13,131 nt of DNA from an uncultured Oscillospiraceae bacterium. GTDB taxonomy: Bacteria; Bacillota; Clostridia; Oscillospirales; Oscillospiraceae. The stretch spans positions 1 to 13,131 of the forward strand of contig CAKTIH010000060.1 of NCBI GenBank assembly GCA_934565615.1, in the 5' to 3' direction. The notes beneath the pieces are model-generated. The model made no database searches. It saw only the letters and a program-made list of their open reading frames with translations, and was not told the DNA's origin. This document shows, piece after piece, positions 1-6,138 of this stretch (positions are counted from its first letter, which is position 1; every line of letters starts with the position of its first letter). A program made the position numbers and the translations under genes.

Positions 1-942
1 GTTGTTGCCCATGCCGAGGAAGCCCATCATCTCCACGTGTGCAGGAACGGAGCTGGAGCCCGCAAACTGCGCGTCGGAGTGCATACGACCCATGGTATCG
101 GTCATGCCGTAGGAGGCAGGGCCGGCGGCCATGTTGTCCGGGTGCAGGGTACGGCCGGTGCCGCCGCCGGAGGCCACGGAGAAGTACTTCTTGCCCTGCT
201 CGATGCATTCCTTCTTGTAGGTGCCTGCAACAGGATGCTGGAAGCGGGTGGGGTTGGTGGAGTTACCGGTGATGGAAACGTCAACGCCCTCGAAGTGCAT
301 GATGGCAACGCCCTCACGGACGTCGTCGCAGCCGTAGCAGCGGACGTCGGCGCGCTCGGTCTCGGAGTAGCGGATCTCGCGGACGATCTTCAGCTCGCCC
401 GTGTAGTAATCGAACTGGGTCTGGACATAGGTGAAGCCGTTGATACGGGAAATGATCTGGGCAGCGTCCTTGCCAAGGCCGTTGAGGATGACGCGCAGAG
501 GCTGCTTGCGAGCCTTGTTCGCGTTCTTGACGATGCCGATCGCGCCTTCTGCGGCGGCGAAGGACTCGTGACCTGCGAGGAAAGCGAAGCACTTGGTCTC
601 ATCGCTCAGCAGCATTGCGCCGAGGTTGCCGTGACCGAGACCGACCTTGCGGTCGTCAGCGACGGAGCCGTCGAGGCAGAAGCTCTGAAGGCCGATGCCG
701 ATGTACTTTGCAGCTTCGGCAGCGTTCTTTGCGCCGGACTTGATTGCGATAGCCGCGCCGACACAGTAGGCCCAGCGGACGTTCTCAAAGCAGATGGGCT
801 GGATGCTCGCGGTGATCTCGTACGGGTCAAAGCCCATACCCTTGCAGATCTCTCTGCATTCCTCGACAGAGCCGATGCCGTACTGAGCGAGGACGCCGTT
901 TATCTTGTCTATTCTTCTCTCGTAATTCTCAAACAGAGCCAT
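1..942 (-). CDS. GGGtGRT family protein (3' end outside window)
   Basis: Reading the minus strand from an ATG at 942 gives 314 uninterrupted codons to the left edge, starting MALFENYERR. The signature SGGGTGRT is at about residues 258-265, the motif after which this family is named. Cysteines are plentiful: a CxxxC at 29/33, C51, C60, C89, C118 and a CYGC at 202-205, suggesting metal or thiol chemistry, but no ligand set is proven. An AGGAGGA ribosome binding site lies about 9 bases upstream. The gene starts 18 bases after the stop of the NifU-like scaffold gene, so the two are almost certainly co-transcribed. The family is found mainly in anaerobes and its biochemical role is not known to me; the pairing suggests Fe-S metabolism (inference). 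Only the last few residues appear to be missing. Family assignment is firm, function is not. Confidence 0.9.
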   Translation of the reverse strand, partial: MALFENYERRIDKINGVLAQYGIGSVEECREICKGMGFDPYEITASIQPICFENVRWAYCVGAAIAIKSGAKNAAEAAKYIGIGLQSFCLDGSVADDRKVGLGHGNLGAMLLSDETKCFAFLAGHESFAAAEGAIGIVKNANKARKQPLRVILNGLGKDAAQIISRINGFTYVQTQFDYYTGELKIVREIRYSETERADVRCYGCDDVREGVAIMHFEGVDVSITGNSTNPTRFQHPVAGTYKKECIEQGKKYFSVASGGGTGRTLHPDNMAAGPASYGMTDTMGRMHSDAQFAGSSSVPAHVEMMGFLGMGNN

Positions 943-960
943 TAGATTGTCCTCCTTCTC

Positions 961-1653
961 TTATTCCTGACGCGGGTCAATGTACTTGACGGCGCTGTCC
1001 CACTGGCCGTAGTGGCCCTTGGCCTTCTCAAGAGCCTCGTTTGCATCGATGCCCTTCTTGATGAAGTCCATCATCTTGCCGAGGGAAACGAACTCGTAGC
1101 CGATGATCTCATCGTCCTTGTTCAGAGCGATGCGGGTGACATAGCCTTCGGTGAGCTCCATGTAGCGCGGGCCCTTTTCCTTGGTCGCGAACATGGTGCC
1201 GACCTGGGAGCGCAGGCCCTTGCCGAGGTCCTCCAGAGAAGCGCCGACAGCCAGACCGTCCTCGGAGAAAGCGGACTGAGAGCGGCCGTAAACTATCTGG
1301 AGGAACAGCTCGCGCATTGCGGTGTTGATAGCGTCGCAGACGAGGTCGGTGTTGAGAGCCTCAAGAATGGTCTTGCCGATGAGGATCTCGGAAGCCATTG
1401 CTGCGGAGTGGGTCATGCCGGAGCAGCCGATGGTCTCGACCAGAGCTTCCTCAATGATGCCCTTCTTGATGTTCAGGGTCAGCTTGCATGCGCCCTGCTG
1501 GGGTGCGCACCAGCCGATGCCGTGGGTAAAGCCGGAGATGTCGGAGATTTCCTTGGCCTGGACCCACTTGCCCTCCTCGGGGATGGGAGCGGGGCCATGA
1601 TACGCGCCCTTTGCGACGGGGCACATATTCTTTACTTCTGTGGTGTAGATCAT
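961..1653 (-). CDS. NifU/IscU-like iron-sulfur cluster assembly scaffold protein
   Basis: A 230-residue protein starting MIYTTEVKN. It resembles the NifU N-terminal/IscU scaffold fold: a conserved GWCAPQQGAC segment (C49, C56), a central IGCSGMTHSAAMASE loop (C77) that corresponds to the GCG-type loop of IscU, and a later LVCDAINTA (C106). An additional cysteine, C11, sits near the N-terminus. It is longer than typical IscU (about 130 residues): the C-terminal part after residue ~140 is an added region ending in a charged helix (FIKKGIDANEALEKAKGHYG). IscU proteins assemble [2Fe-2S] or [4Fe-4S] clusters for transfer to apoproteins; whether this version does so is inferred. A GGAAGGGA ribosome binding site lies at about 1662-1669. 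It is followed after 18 bases by the GGGtGRT gene. No cysteine desulfurase is present in the window. Confidence 0.82.
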   Translation of the reverse strand: MIYTTEVKNMCPVAKGAYHGPAPIPEEGKWVQAKEISDISGFTHGIGWCAPQQGACKLTLNIKKGIIEEALVETIGCSGMTHSAAMASEILIGKTILEALNTDLVCDAINTAMRELFLQIVYGRSQSAFSEDGLAVGASLEDLGKGLRSQVGTMFATKEKGPRYMELTEGYVTRIALNKDDEIIGYEFVSLGKMMDFIKKGIDANEALEKAKGHYGQWDSAVKYIDPRQE

Positions 1654-1702
1654 ATCGTTTTCCCTTCCATTCTCTAAAAAATAGAATAAACAAACTTATG
1701 TA

Positions 1703-1721
1703 CCGGCCGCTCACTGGCCGG
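1703..1721 (-). terminator. Small GC hairpin after gpmI, possible weak terminator
   Basis: CCGGCC at 1703-1708 and GGCCGG at 1716-1721 form a 6-bp all-GC stem with a 7-base loop, beginning 7 bases past the gpmI stop. On the minus strand it is followed by a T-rich but not uninterrupted stretch (TACATAAGTTTGTTTATTC). It may partly end glycolytic transcripts before the Fe-S pair; the lack of a clean U-run keeps confidence modest. Confidence 0.45.
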
Positions 1722-1728
1722 GGGACAC

Positions 1729-3243
1729 TCACTTGATGAGCGATACGCCGGTCATTTCCTCCGGCTGCTTGAGTCCCATTATCTGAAGAATCGTGGGGGC
1801 AATATCGGCAAGCTTGCCGTTGTTGAGCTCGATGCCCTTCATGCAGACGGTGAAGGGGACAAGGTTCGTGGTGTGTGCGGTGTTGACCTTGCCGTTTTCA
1901 TCGAACATACACTCGGCATTGCCGTGATCCGCAGTGACGAGCAGCACGGTATCGGGGTGCTTTGCGACCTCTTCCATGATGCGTCCCATGCAGGTATCGA
2001 CAGTCTCGACAGCCTTGACAGCCGCTTCCATAACGCCGGTGTGGCCGACCATGTCGCAGTTAGCGAAGTTGCAGACGATGAGGTCATACTTGTCGGAAGC
2101 AATGGCCTCGATGCACTTGTCGGCTACCTTTACCGCGCTCATCTGAGGAACGAGGTCGTAGGTCGGGAACTCCTTCGGGGAAGGCACAAGGCATCTGTCC
2201 TCGCCCTCTTCCTGCTTCTCGACGCCGCCGTTGAAGAAGAAGGTGACGTGGGCGTACTTCTCGGTCTCGGCAACGCGGAACTGCTTGAGCCCGCAGTGGC
2301 TGACATAGTCGCCGAGGGTATTCTTGATGACCTCGGGCGGGTAAGCGATGGGCAGAGGAAGCGTCTCATCATACTGCGCGGTGCAAACATAGCTCAGCGG
2401 GCAGACAACTTTCTTTCTCTCAAAGCCGTCGAAGTTTTCAAGGTTCAGCGCCCAGGTCATTTCTCTTGCGCGGTCAGGGCGGAAGTTCATAAAGATGACG
2501 CTGTCGCCCTTGTTGATAACGCCCTCGGGGCAGACGACGACCGGCTCGACAAACTCGTCAGTAACATCGTTTGCATAACTCGCCTCAACAGCGTGGACAG
2601 GATCAGCGTCCATAACGCCCTCGCCGCAGACGATGGCATTGTAGCCCTTTTCTACGCGGTCCCAGCGCTTGTCGCGATCCATGCCCCAGAAGCGCCCCTG
2701 AATGGTGGCGATCTTCGCGTTGCCGAGCTCCTTGCACTTGTCATTGAGCTGTGCGACAAAGCCTGCGCCGCTCTTGGGAGCGACATCGCGCCCGTCGAGG
2801 AAGCAGTGGACATAGACCTTTTCAACGCCGCGCTGCTTTGCCATATCGAGTATCGCAAAGACGTGCGTCAGGTGGCTGTGAACACCGCCGGTGGACATCA
2901 GACCCATGATGTGCAGAGCCTTGCCGTTTGCCTTGGCGTCCTCCATGGCCTTGATGTAGGCAGCGTTCTGGAAGAACTTGCCGTTCTCGATCTCCTGCGT
3001 CATCTTCGGCAGGATCTGGAACACTACGCGGCCGGCGCCCATGTTGGTGTGGCCGACCTCGGAGTTGCCCATCTGACCGGCGGGCAGACCGACATCAAGC
3101 CCGGAAGCGGAGAGCGTGGAGTAGGGATTCGACGAAAACAGCTTGTCAAGGTTCGGCTTCTTCGCCTGCGCAACAGCGTTGCCCGCAGTCGGAGCTGCGA
3201 GACCGTAGCCGTCAAGGATTATAAGAACTGCTTTTTTAGACAT
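1729..3243 (-). CDS. gpmI: 2,3-bisphosphoglycerate-independent phosphoglycerate mutase
   Basis: Interconverts 3-phosphoglycerate and 2-phosphoglycerate in cytosolic glycolysis/gluconeogenesis, using two metal ions (usually Mn2+) and a phosphoserine intermediate. The 504-residue length is typical. Visible motifs: metal-binding DGYG at 11-14, the phosphorylated serine in MGNSEVGHTNMG (S61), VHSH at 121-124, FLDGRD at 148-153, the substrate loop around RFWGMDRDKRWDR (184-196), FRPDRAR at 254-260, NCDMVGHTG (395-403) and the second metal site TADHGNAE (438-445) with H457. The start MSKKAVLIILDGYG matches the family, with an AAGAAGGT ribosome binding site at about 3251-3258. It lies 42 bases after tpiA and is the last of three consecutive glycolytic genes. 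All catalytic residues appear present. Confidence 0.98.
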   Translation of the reverse strand: MSKKAVLIILDGYGLAAPTAGNAVAQAKKPNLDKLFSSNPYSTLSASGLDVGLPAGQMGNSEVGHTNMGAGRVVFQILPKMTQEIENGKFFQNAAYIKAMEDAKANGKALHIMGLMSTGGVHSHLTHVFAILDMAKQRGVEKVYVHCFLDGRDVAPKSGAGFVAQLNDKCKELGNAKIATIQGRFWGMDRDKRWDRVEKGYNAIVCGEGVMDADPVHAVEASYANDVTDEFVEPVVVCPEGVINKGDSVIFMNFRPDRAREMTWALNLENFDGFERKKVVCPLSYVCTAQYDETLPLPIAYPPEVIKNTLGDYVSHCGLKQFRVAETEKYAHVTFFFNGGVEKQEEGEDRCLVPSPKEFPTYDLVPQMSAVKVADKCIEAIASDKYDLIVCNFANCDMVGHTGVMEAAVKAVETVDTCMGRIMEEVAKHPDTVLLVTADHGNAECMFDENGKVNTAHTTNLVPFTVCMKGIELNNGKLADIAPTILQIMGLKQPEEMTGVSLIK

Positions 3244-3285
3244 TTGTGATACCTTCTTACTTATACAATCGCAATAGTAACCGTA

Positions 3286-4059
3286 TCAGTCCTGGTCGGT
3301 GGCCTTGACTATCTCGGAGAAGTCGACCGGCTTGAGAGAAGCGCCGCCGATAAGACCGCCGTCGATATCAGGCTGTGCAAGCAGTTCGAATGCGTTCTTT
3401 GCGTTCATGCTGCCGCCGTAGAGAATGCTGACCGCACGTGCGGGGCGCGCGCCATAAATGCCGCGGACGACCGCACGGATGCCCTGGCAGACTTCCTCAG
3501 CCTGCTCGGCGGTAGCGGTCTTGCCGGTGCCGATAGCCCAGATGGGCTCATATGCGATGATGCAGCGGCGAAGCTGGCTTGCGTCAACTCCGCTGAGAGC
3601 AGCCTTGACCTGATATGCAACATACTCCATAGTGAGATCCATCTCGCGCTGCTCAAGGCTCTCGCCGACGCAGATGATGGGAATGATGCCCTTTTCAAGA
3701 AGCGCCTTGACCTTGGCGTTAATGAGCATATCATCCTCACCGTGGTACTGGCGGCGCTCGGAGTGGCCGACGATGCAGTACTTTGCGCCGATGTCGGCAA
3801 GCTGGGCAGCAGACACCTCGCCGGTGTATGCGCCCTTTTCGTACTTGGAAACATCCTGTCCGCCGGCGGCGACCTTGCAGTCCTTCCCTGCCTTGATCAT
3901 TGCGGGCAGCAGGGGTGCGGGAGTGCAGAGCACTACGTCACATGCGCGGGTCTTGGGGAGGTTTTCTTTCAGTTGCTCCATAAAGGGCTTTATCTCTGAT
4001 GCCAGCATATTCATCTTCCAGTTGCCGGCAATCACAGTCTTGCGGTACTTTCTGTTCAT
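3286..4059 (-). CDS. tpiA: Triosephosphate isomerase
   Basis: Interconverts dihydroxyacetone phosphate and glyceraldehyde 3-phosphate; a cytosolic TIM-barrel dimer in this family. At 257 residues it is normal length. Catalytic residues are all visible: N13 and K15 in AGNWKMN, H99 in IVGHSERR, E171 in AYEPIWAIGTGKTA (which includes the flexible loop 6), and the phosphate-binding YGGSM near the C-terminus. The ATG at 4059 is preceded by a GGAGGA ribosome binding site at 4066-4071. Four residues upstream of the KTVIAGNWKMN core (MNRKYR) are a usual Firmicutes extension. It sits between pgk and gpmI on the same strand; a strong hairpin occupies the pgk-tpiA gap and could affect relative mRNA levels. 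Confidence 0.98.
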   Translation of the reverse strand: MNRKYRKTVIAGNWKMNMLASEIKPFMEQLKENLPKTRACDVVLCTPAPLLPAMIKAGKDCKVAAGGQDVSKYEKGAYTGEVSAAQLADIGAKYCIVGHSERRQYHGEDDMLINAKVKALLEKGIIPIICVGESLEQREMDLTMEYVAYQVKAALSGVDASQLRRCIIAYEPIWAIGTGKTATAEQAEEVCQGIRAVVRGIYGARPARAVSILYGGSMNAKNAFELLAQPDIDGGLIGGASLKPVDFSEIVKATDQD

Positions 4060-4091
4060 AGTGATCCTCCAGACTTTTTAATACACTGCTT

Positions 4092-4117
4092 TGCAGATGC
4101 TCTTTTGAGCATCTGCA
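4092..4117 (-). other. Stable intergenic hairpin between pgk and tpiA
   Basis: An 11-bp perfect stem, TGCAGATGCTC (4092-4102) against GAGCATCTGCA (4107-4117), with a 4-base loop. It begins 13 bases after the pgk stop on the minus strand. No U-run follows directly (the next bases are AAGCAG), so it looks more like a 3'-end stabilising or processing hairpin within the operon mRNA than a full terminator. The tpiA ribosome binding site lies about 20 bases further on. Confidence 0.7.
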
Positions 4118-4129
4118 CGGTTTATTATT

Positions 4130-5395
4130 TTACTTATCGAGCAGGCATGCCACACCCGGCAGCTCCTTGCCCTCAAGGAATTCAAGGGATGCGCCGCCGC
4201 CGGTGGAGATGTGGGTGATCTTATCAGCATAGCCGAGCTTCTCAACTGCAGCCGCGCTGTCGCCGCCGCCGACGATGGTGATCGCGCCGCTCTCTGCCAG
4301 CGCCTTTGCCATAGCCTTGGTGCCGGTGGCAAACTTATCGAACTCGAACACGCCCATAGGTCCGTTCCAGACGATGGTGCCCGCGCCCTTTACGGCGTTG
4401 GAGAACAGCTCGATGGTCTTAGGGCCGATGTCCATGCCCATGAGGCTGTCGGGGATGTTGCCCTCGCAGAGGACGGGCTCGGCATCTGCGGAGAACTCGG
4501 CTGCGCAGTAGTTGTCAACGGGCAGCAGGAACTTGACGCCCTTGGCTTCTGCCTTTGCGATCATTTCCTTTGCGTAGTCGATGCGGTCTGCCTCGAGCAG
4601 GCTCTGGCCTATCTCGTAGCCCTGTGCCTTCTTGAAGGTGTAAGCCATACCGCCGCCGATGATGACAGTGTCAGCCTTCTCAAGGAGGTTGTTGATGACG
4701 TTTATCTTATCGGAGACCTTTGCGCCGCCGAGGACAGCGACGAAGGGGCGCTTGGGATCGTCAAGAGCCTTGCCCATGATGGACAGCTCCTTGTCGACGA
4801 GCAGACCGGAGTATGCAGGCAGGTAAGCTGCGACGCCTGCGGTGGAAGCGTGTGCTCTGTGCACGGTGCCGAATGCATCGGAAACGAAGATCTCTGCCAT
4901 GTCAGCCAGAGCCTTAGCAAACTTGGGGTCGTTCTTGGTCTCGCCCTTGTCGAAGCGCAGGTTCTCAAGCAGCATGATCTGGCCGGGCTTGAGGGCTGCG
5001 GCCTTTGCCTTTGCATCCTCGCCGACGGTATCGGTCGCGAAGATGACTTCCATGCCGAGCAGTTCGCTCAGGCGCTTTGCAACGGGAGCGAGGGTCAGCT
5101 TCTTGAGGGACTTCTTCCACGCTTCCTCAGTGAGGGTAGCAGGATCCTTGCCCTTCTCGGTCTGCTTTTTCACGAAGGATTCGAAAGTGGCGTTGGGCTT
5201 GCCGAGGTGGGAGCAGGCGATGACTGCCGCGCCGTTTTCGAGCAGGTACTTTATGGTGGGGAGAGCGGCAACGATACGCTTGTCGCTTGTGATCTCACCG
5301 GTCGCCTTGTCCTGCGGCACGTTGAAATCGCAGCGGAGCAGGACCTTCTTGCCCTTGACATCAACATCATAGACAGTTTTCTTGTTGTAGTTCAT
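4130..5395 (-). CDS. pgk: Phosphoglycerate kinase
   Basis: Transfers the phosphoryl group of 1,3-bisphosphoglycerate to ADP, the first ATP-making step of glycolysis; monomeric cytosolic enzyme. I start it at the ATG at 5395 (MNYNKKTVYDVDVKGK), giving 421 residues, because an AGGAGGA ribosome binding site lies 6 bases upstream; the frame stays open for 30 more codons into the trmL end, but that stretch is not pgk-like. Visible features: RCDFNVP (R21, D23, N25), SHLGKP near 62-67, LLENLRF, VSDAFGTVHRAHAST, the hinge and nucleotide-site VLGGAKVSDKI, NGPMGVFE and the C-terminal GGGDSAAAVEKLG and STGGGASLEFLEG. Between SHLGKP and LTLAPVAKRL there are ~32 residues where most bacterial enzymes have about ten, so the length exceeds the usual 390-400. 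Confidence 0.98.
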   Translation of the reverse strand: MNYNKKTVYDVDVKGKKVLLRCDFNVPQDKATGEITSDKRIVAALPTIKYLLENGAAVIACSHLGKPNATFESFVKKQTEKGKDPATLTEEAWKKSLKKLTLAPVAKRLSELLGMEVIFATDTVGEDAKAKAAALKPGQIMLLENLRFDKGETKNDPKFAKALADMAEIFVSDAFGTVHRAHASTAGVAAYLPAYSGLLVDKELSIMGKALDDPKRPFVAVLGGAKVSDKINVINNLLEKADTVIIGGGMAYTFKKAQGYEIGQSLLEADRIDYAKEMIAKAEAKGVKFLLPVDNYCAAEFSADAEPVLCEGNIPDSLMGMDIGPKTIELFSNAVKGAGTIVWNGPMGVFEFDKFATGTKAMAKALAESGAITIVGGGDSAAAVEKLGYADKITHISTGGGASLEFLEGKELPGVACLLDK

Positions 5396-5401
5396 GGTAT
5401 G

Positions 5402-5408
5402 TCCTCCT
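5402..5408 (-). promoter_or_regulatory. Ribosome binding site that fixes the pgk start
   Basis: AGGAGGA on the minus strand, 6 bases upstream of the ATG at 5395. It argues for the 421-residue Pgk and against the 30-codon longer reading that would overlap trmL. Confidence 0.85.
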
Positions 5409-5423
5409 AAAAATAATATTCGT

Positions 5424-5906
5424 TCATTCCGCCATGGAGCCGGTACCCAGCAGCCCCGGAAATCCCTGCTGGTGCAGTGCTTCATAAGCTAATATAGCAA
5501 CGGAGTTTGAAAGGTTCAGACTCCGGGCCTCACTGATCATAGGGATGCGTATGCATCTGTCGCGGTATTTTTCACGCAGCCATTCCGGCAGCCCCGCCGT
5601 TTCCTTTCCGAACATCAGCGTAACATTCCCGCTCATGTCGGCCTCGGTGTAGGCGCGCGGCGCTTTGGTCGTGGCGAGGTAAATATTGCCGTCGCCGTTC
5701 TTCTCGAAGAACTCATCAAGGTTTTCGTAAACGCTGATATCGACGAGATACCAGTAATCCAGTCCGCAGCGCTTCACCATTTTATCGGAGATATCAAAGC
5801 CGAGCGGCTTTATCAGATGCAGCCTTGCGCCGGTCGCGGCGCAGGTGCGGGCTATCGCTCCGGTGTTATGCGGTATCTCCGGCTCGACGAGAACAATATC
5901 AAGCAT
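5424..5906 (-). CDS. trmL: tRNA (cytidine/uridine-34-2'-O)-methyltransferase TrmL
   Basis: SPOUT-class enzyme that 2'-O-methylates the wobble nucleotide (position 34) of tRNA-Leu isoacceptors using S-adenosylmethionine; a knotted homodimer. The 160-residue length matches the single-domain TrmL group rather than the longer TrmH/RlmB with an extra RNA-binding domain. Visible SPOUT motifs: PEIPHNTGAIARTC (10-22, catalytic R20), LMFGKETAGLP (97-107) and IPMISEARSLNLSNSVAI (121-138). The ATG at 5906 has a GGAGGTTA ribosome binding site at about 5913-5920. It is the first gene of the minus-strand run and sits only 28 bases before pgk, so pgk may be transcribed from the same promoter or from one inside trmL. 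E. coli TrmL does the equivalent job; the assignment rests on motifs and length. Confidence 0.92.
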   Translation of the reverse strand: MLDIVLVEPEIPHNTGAIARTCAATGARLHLIKPLGFDISDKMVKRCGLDYWYLVDISVYENLDEFFEKNGDGNIYLATTKAPRAYTEADMSGNVTLMFGKETAGLPEWLREKYRDRCIRIPMISEARSLNLSNSVAILAYEALHQQGFPGLLGTGSMAE

Positions 5907-5971
5907 TTGAACTAACCTCCGCGGCCATCCCTGTCCGGGAAATATGTTACCGCATCCTTGATTTCAAAATC

Positions 5972-5980
5972 ATTTTAGCA
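5972..5980 (-). promoter_or_regulatory. Putative extended -10 promoter for trmL-pgk-tpiA-gpmI
   Basis: On the minus strand the bases read TGCTAAAAT, fitting the extended -10 pattern TGnTATAAT with one mismatch. No good -35 is seen at the expected distance, which extended -10 promoters can tolerate. It would give a leader of roughly 55-60 bases before trmL. Its upstream part overlaps the perfect inverted repeat at 5981-6019. Confidence 0.45.
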
Positions 5981-6019
5981 CAAAAATTGAAAAAATCATG
6001 TACTTTTTTTCAATTTTTG
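5981..6019. repeat. Perfect 15-bp inverted repeat between divergent promoters
   Basis: CAAAAATTGAAAAAA (5981-5995) is the exact reverse complement of 6005-6019, with a 9-base spacer. It lies directly upstream of the putative trmL -10 on one side and 7 bases before the putative -35 of the radical SAM gene on the other. Because both genes are transcribed away from it, it is not a terminator for either; a dyad operator or a curved AT-rich element is more likely. Confidence 0.8.
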
Positions 6020-6026
6020 ATTATTC

Positions 6027-6055
6027 TTGCATAATACACAAATATAGTCTATAAT
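6027..6055 (+). promoter_or_regulatory. Putative sigma-70-type promoter for the radical SAM gene
   Basis: TTGCAT at 6027-6032 and a consensus TATAAT at 6050-6055 are separated by exactly 17 bases. Transcription would start near 6062, giving a leader of about 75 bases before the ATG at 6139. The -35 matches consensus at three of six bases; the -10 is perfect. Confidence 0.6.
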
Positions 6056-6079
6056 CAGTCCCGTTAATTGGGTTTTTCT

Positions 6080-6098
6080 TGTCATTTTGTATATGACA
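6080..6098. promoter_or_regulatory. Palindrome in the radical SAM leader, possible operator
   Basis: TGTCAT (6080-6085) and ATGACA (6093-6098) form an inverted repeat with a 7-base spacer, about 25 bases downstream of the putative -10. A third copy of the half-site, TGTCA, is at 6105-6109. The arrangement could be a repressor site just past the transcription start or a small leader hairpin; no regulator is encoded nearby. Confidence 0.35.
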
Positions 6099-6138
6099 GC
6101 AATTTGTCAATCGTGTGTAATTATGAGGTTTTCCGTCT

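Noticed and set aside
37..945. A 302-codon open frame on the plus strand at the left edge
   Set aside because: The minus strand here reads the GGGtGRT protein without interruption, with a proper ribosome binding site.
1873..3249. A 458-codon open frame on the plus strand opposite gpmI
   Set aside because: It lies wholly over a gene with all catalytic motifs; its protein has no family features and is a codon-bias shadow of high-GC coding sequence.
4211..5410. A 399-codon open frame on the plus strand opposite pgk
   Set aside because: Same reason: pgk motifs are complete on the minus strand, and the opposite frame gives no recognisable protein.
5396..5485. A longer Pgk starting 30 codons upstream
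   Set aside because: It would overlap the trmL coding end; a strong AGGAGGA site and family alignment fit the start at 5395.
5981..6019. Reading the perfect inverted repeat as a transcription terminator
   Set aside because: Both flanking genes are transcribed away from it, and its stem is nearly all A/T, which is poor for intrinsic termination.
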